From: Discostella pseudostelligera
Taxonomy: Eukaryota > Bacillariophyta > Thalassiosirophyceae > Thalassiosirales > Thalassiosiraceae
Reading direction: 5' to 3'
Length of the DNA stretch: 18,650 nt
Assembly: GCA_036940085.1 (NCBI GenBank)
Contig: JALLBK010000187.1
Location: 1-18,650 of the forward strand
The stretch's first letter is position 1. The number at the start of each line of letters is the position of its first letter. The position numbers were made by a program, and so were the translations under genes. The notes under the pieces are model-generated. The model worked only from the letters and a program-made list of their open reading frames with translations. It ran no database searches and was not told where the DNA came from. Positions 18,478-18,650 of this stretch are shown in pieces.

Positions 18478-18486
18478 CTAAAAGTG
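18365..18486. repeat. inverted repeat, perfect 17-bp arms
   Basis: The left arm 18365-18381 (CACTTTTAGAAGATAAT) is the exact reverse complement of the right arm 18470-18486. They are separated by 88 nt. One G-T wobble could extend the stem outward by a base; the next pair on either side does not match. The right arm overlaps the stop codon of the minus-strand frame described next. It could be a transcript hairpin between convergent units, or a footprint of a small mobile or duplicated sequence. Confidence 0.85.
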
Positions 18487-18528
18487 GCTAATAAGAGATT
18501 CCCGGCAAATATGGCTGGGAGAGCAAGA

Positions 18529-18551
18529 GCCACCGCCACCGCCACCGCCAC
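18529..18551. repeat. GCCACC hexanucleotide repeat
   Basis: About 3.8 tandem copies of GCCACC on the + strand. In the minus-strand frame it encodes a run of seven glycines, and it lies just past the point where copia similarity ends. Confidence 0.9.
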
Positions 18552-18561
18552 TATTGAACAA

Positions 18562-18650
18562 CAAAAGCATATTGCCGTTCTTCTTGTCTAATGCGAGTGC
18601 CTCTGGCACCGTCTTTGGAACCTCGATACCAAATTTATGCGTCCGTTTTA
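18562..18650 (-). mobile_element. Ty1/copia-type retrotransposon fragment (edge of window)
   Basis: This is the part of the minus-strand frame that resembles copia Pol. The recognisable residues span 18648-18562, including GIEVPKTVPEAL and KKNGN followed by a mutated T-L-W. Copia-like elements are abundant in diatom genomes, which supports the tentative host assignment. The element points toward the giant gene, so the two are convergent. Whether an intact copy lies beyond 18650 cannot be seen. Confidence 0.6.

Larger units (their letters stand above)
18478..18650 (-). pseudogene. minus-strand frame with truncated copia Pol similarity
   Basis: Reading leftward from the window edge, the frame gives 56 residues before TAG at 18480-18478. 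Residues 3-26 (THKFGIEVPKTVPEALALD... to KKNGN) match my memory of the segment just before the reverse-transcriptase domain in Ty1/copia polyproteins, where VPRTVKEAL.LD..NGNTLW is typical. The next codons (ATG CTT TTG) are one base each from the expected T and W codons. After that the match stops and a glycine run appears, encoded by the GCCACC repeat, followed by unrelated sequence. It looks like a decayed end of an element extending off the right edge. The family call is from memory; a search of the next few kilobases would settle it. Confidence 0.6.

Overview
The window is eukaryotic and is dominated by one giant, intron-free gene on the + strand (852-18248; 5,798 residues from the first in-frame ATG). 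A stramenopile, most likely a diatom, is my best guess. The reasons are an uninterrupted extracellular multidomain exon of 17.4 kb, balanced codon use at moderate GC, a possible 109-nt intron in the 5' flank, and a fragment at the right edge that reads like Ty1/copia polyprotein of the type abundant in diatoms. The species assignment is inference.

Layout: 1-152 may hold the 3' end of an upstream gene (weak). 153-851 is 5' flank with several short upstream ATG frames and one plausible intron. 852-18248 is the giant CDS. 18249-18477 is 3' flank containing most of an inverted repeat with perfect 17-bp arms (18365-18486). 18478-18650 is a minus-strand reading frame whose first ~29 residues look like a truncated copia Pol fragment.

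The giant protein has a short N-terminal signal peptide and no transmembrane segment that I can see, so it is probably secreted. By eye it contains 13 fibronectin type III (FN3) domains and about 28 copies of a second beta-rich repeat, here called the R repeat. An R repeat opens with an E-[VI]-Q strand, continues with G-x-F-x-L-x-F-x-G, an acidic D-A step and a short helix (ALExL), then VxVTR, a GYxWxITF strand and a closing VxVxxxxxG strand. R repeats are not strung between FN3 domains. Six of the 13 FN3 domains are cut after their C strand (YxIEWD) and resume at the later strands (GLxxGxxYxxRVxAxNS). R repeats fill the gap: two copies in FN3-1, two in FN3-2, about fifteen (2,417 residues) in FN3-5, one in FN3-6, two in FN3-9 and one in FN3-10. 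Several R repeats are themselves interrupted by a third small module (GDxIR module, ~50-70 residues), giving three levels of nesting. Two stretches reiterate only the E-[VI]-Q strand with a 13-residue period.

I recognise no enzyme motif. A structural role outside the cell (cell surface, matrix or adhesion) is inferred from FN3 content, size and secretion. There is no operon-like cooperation to describe because only one complete gene is present.
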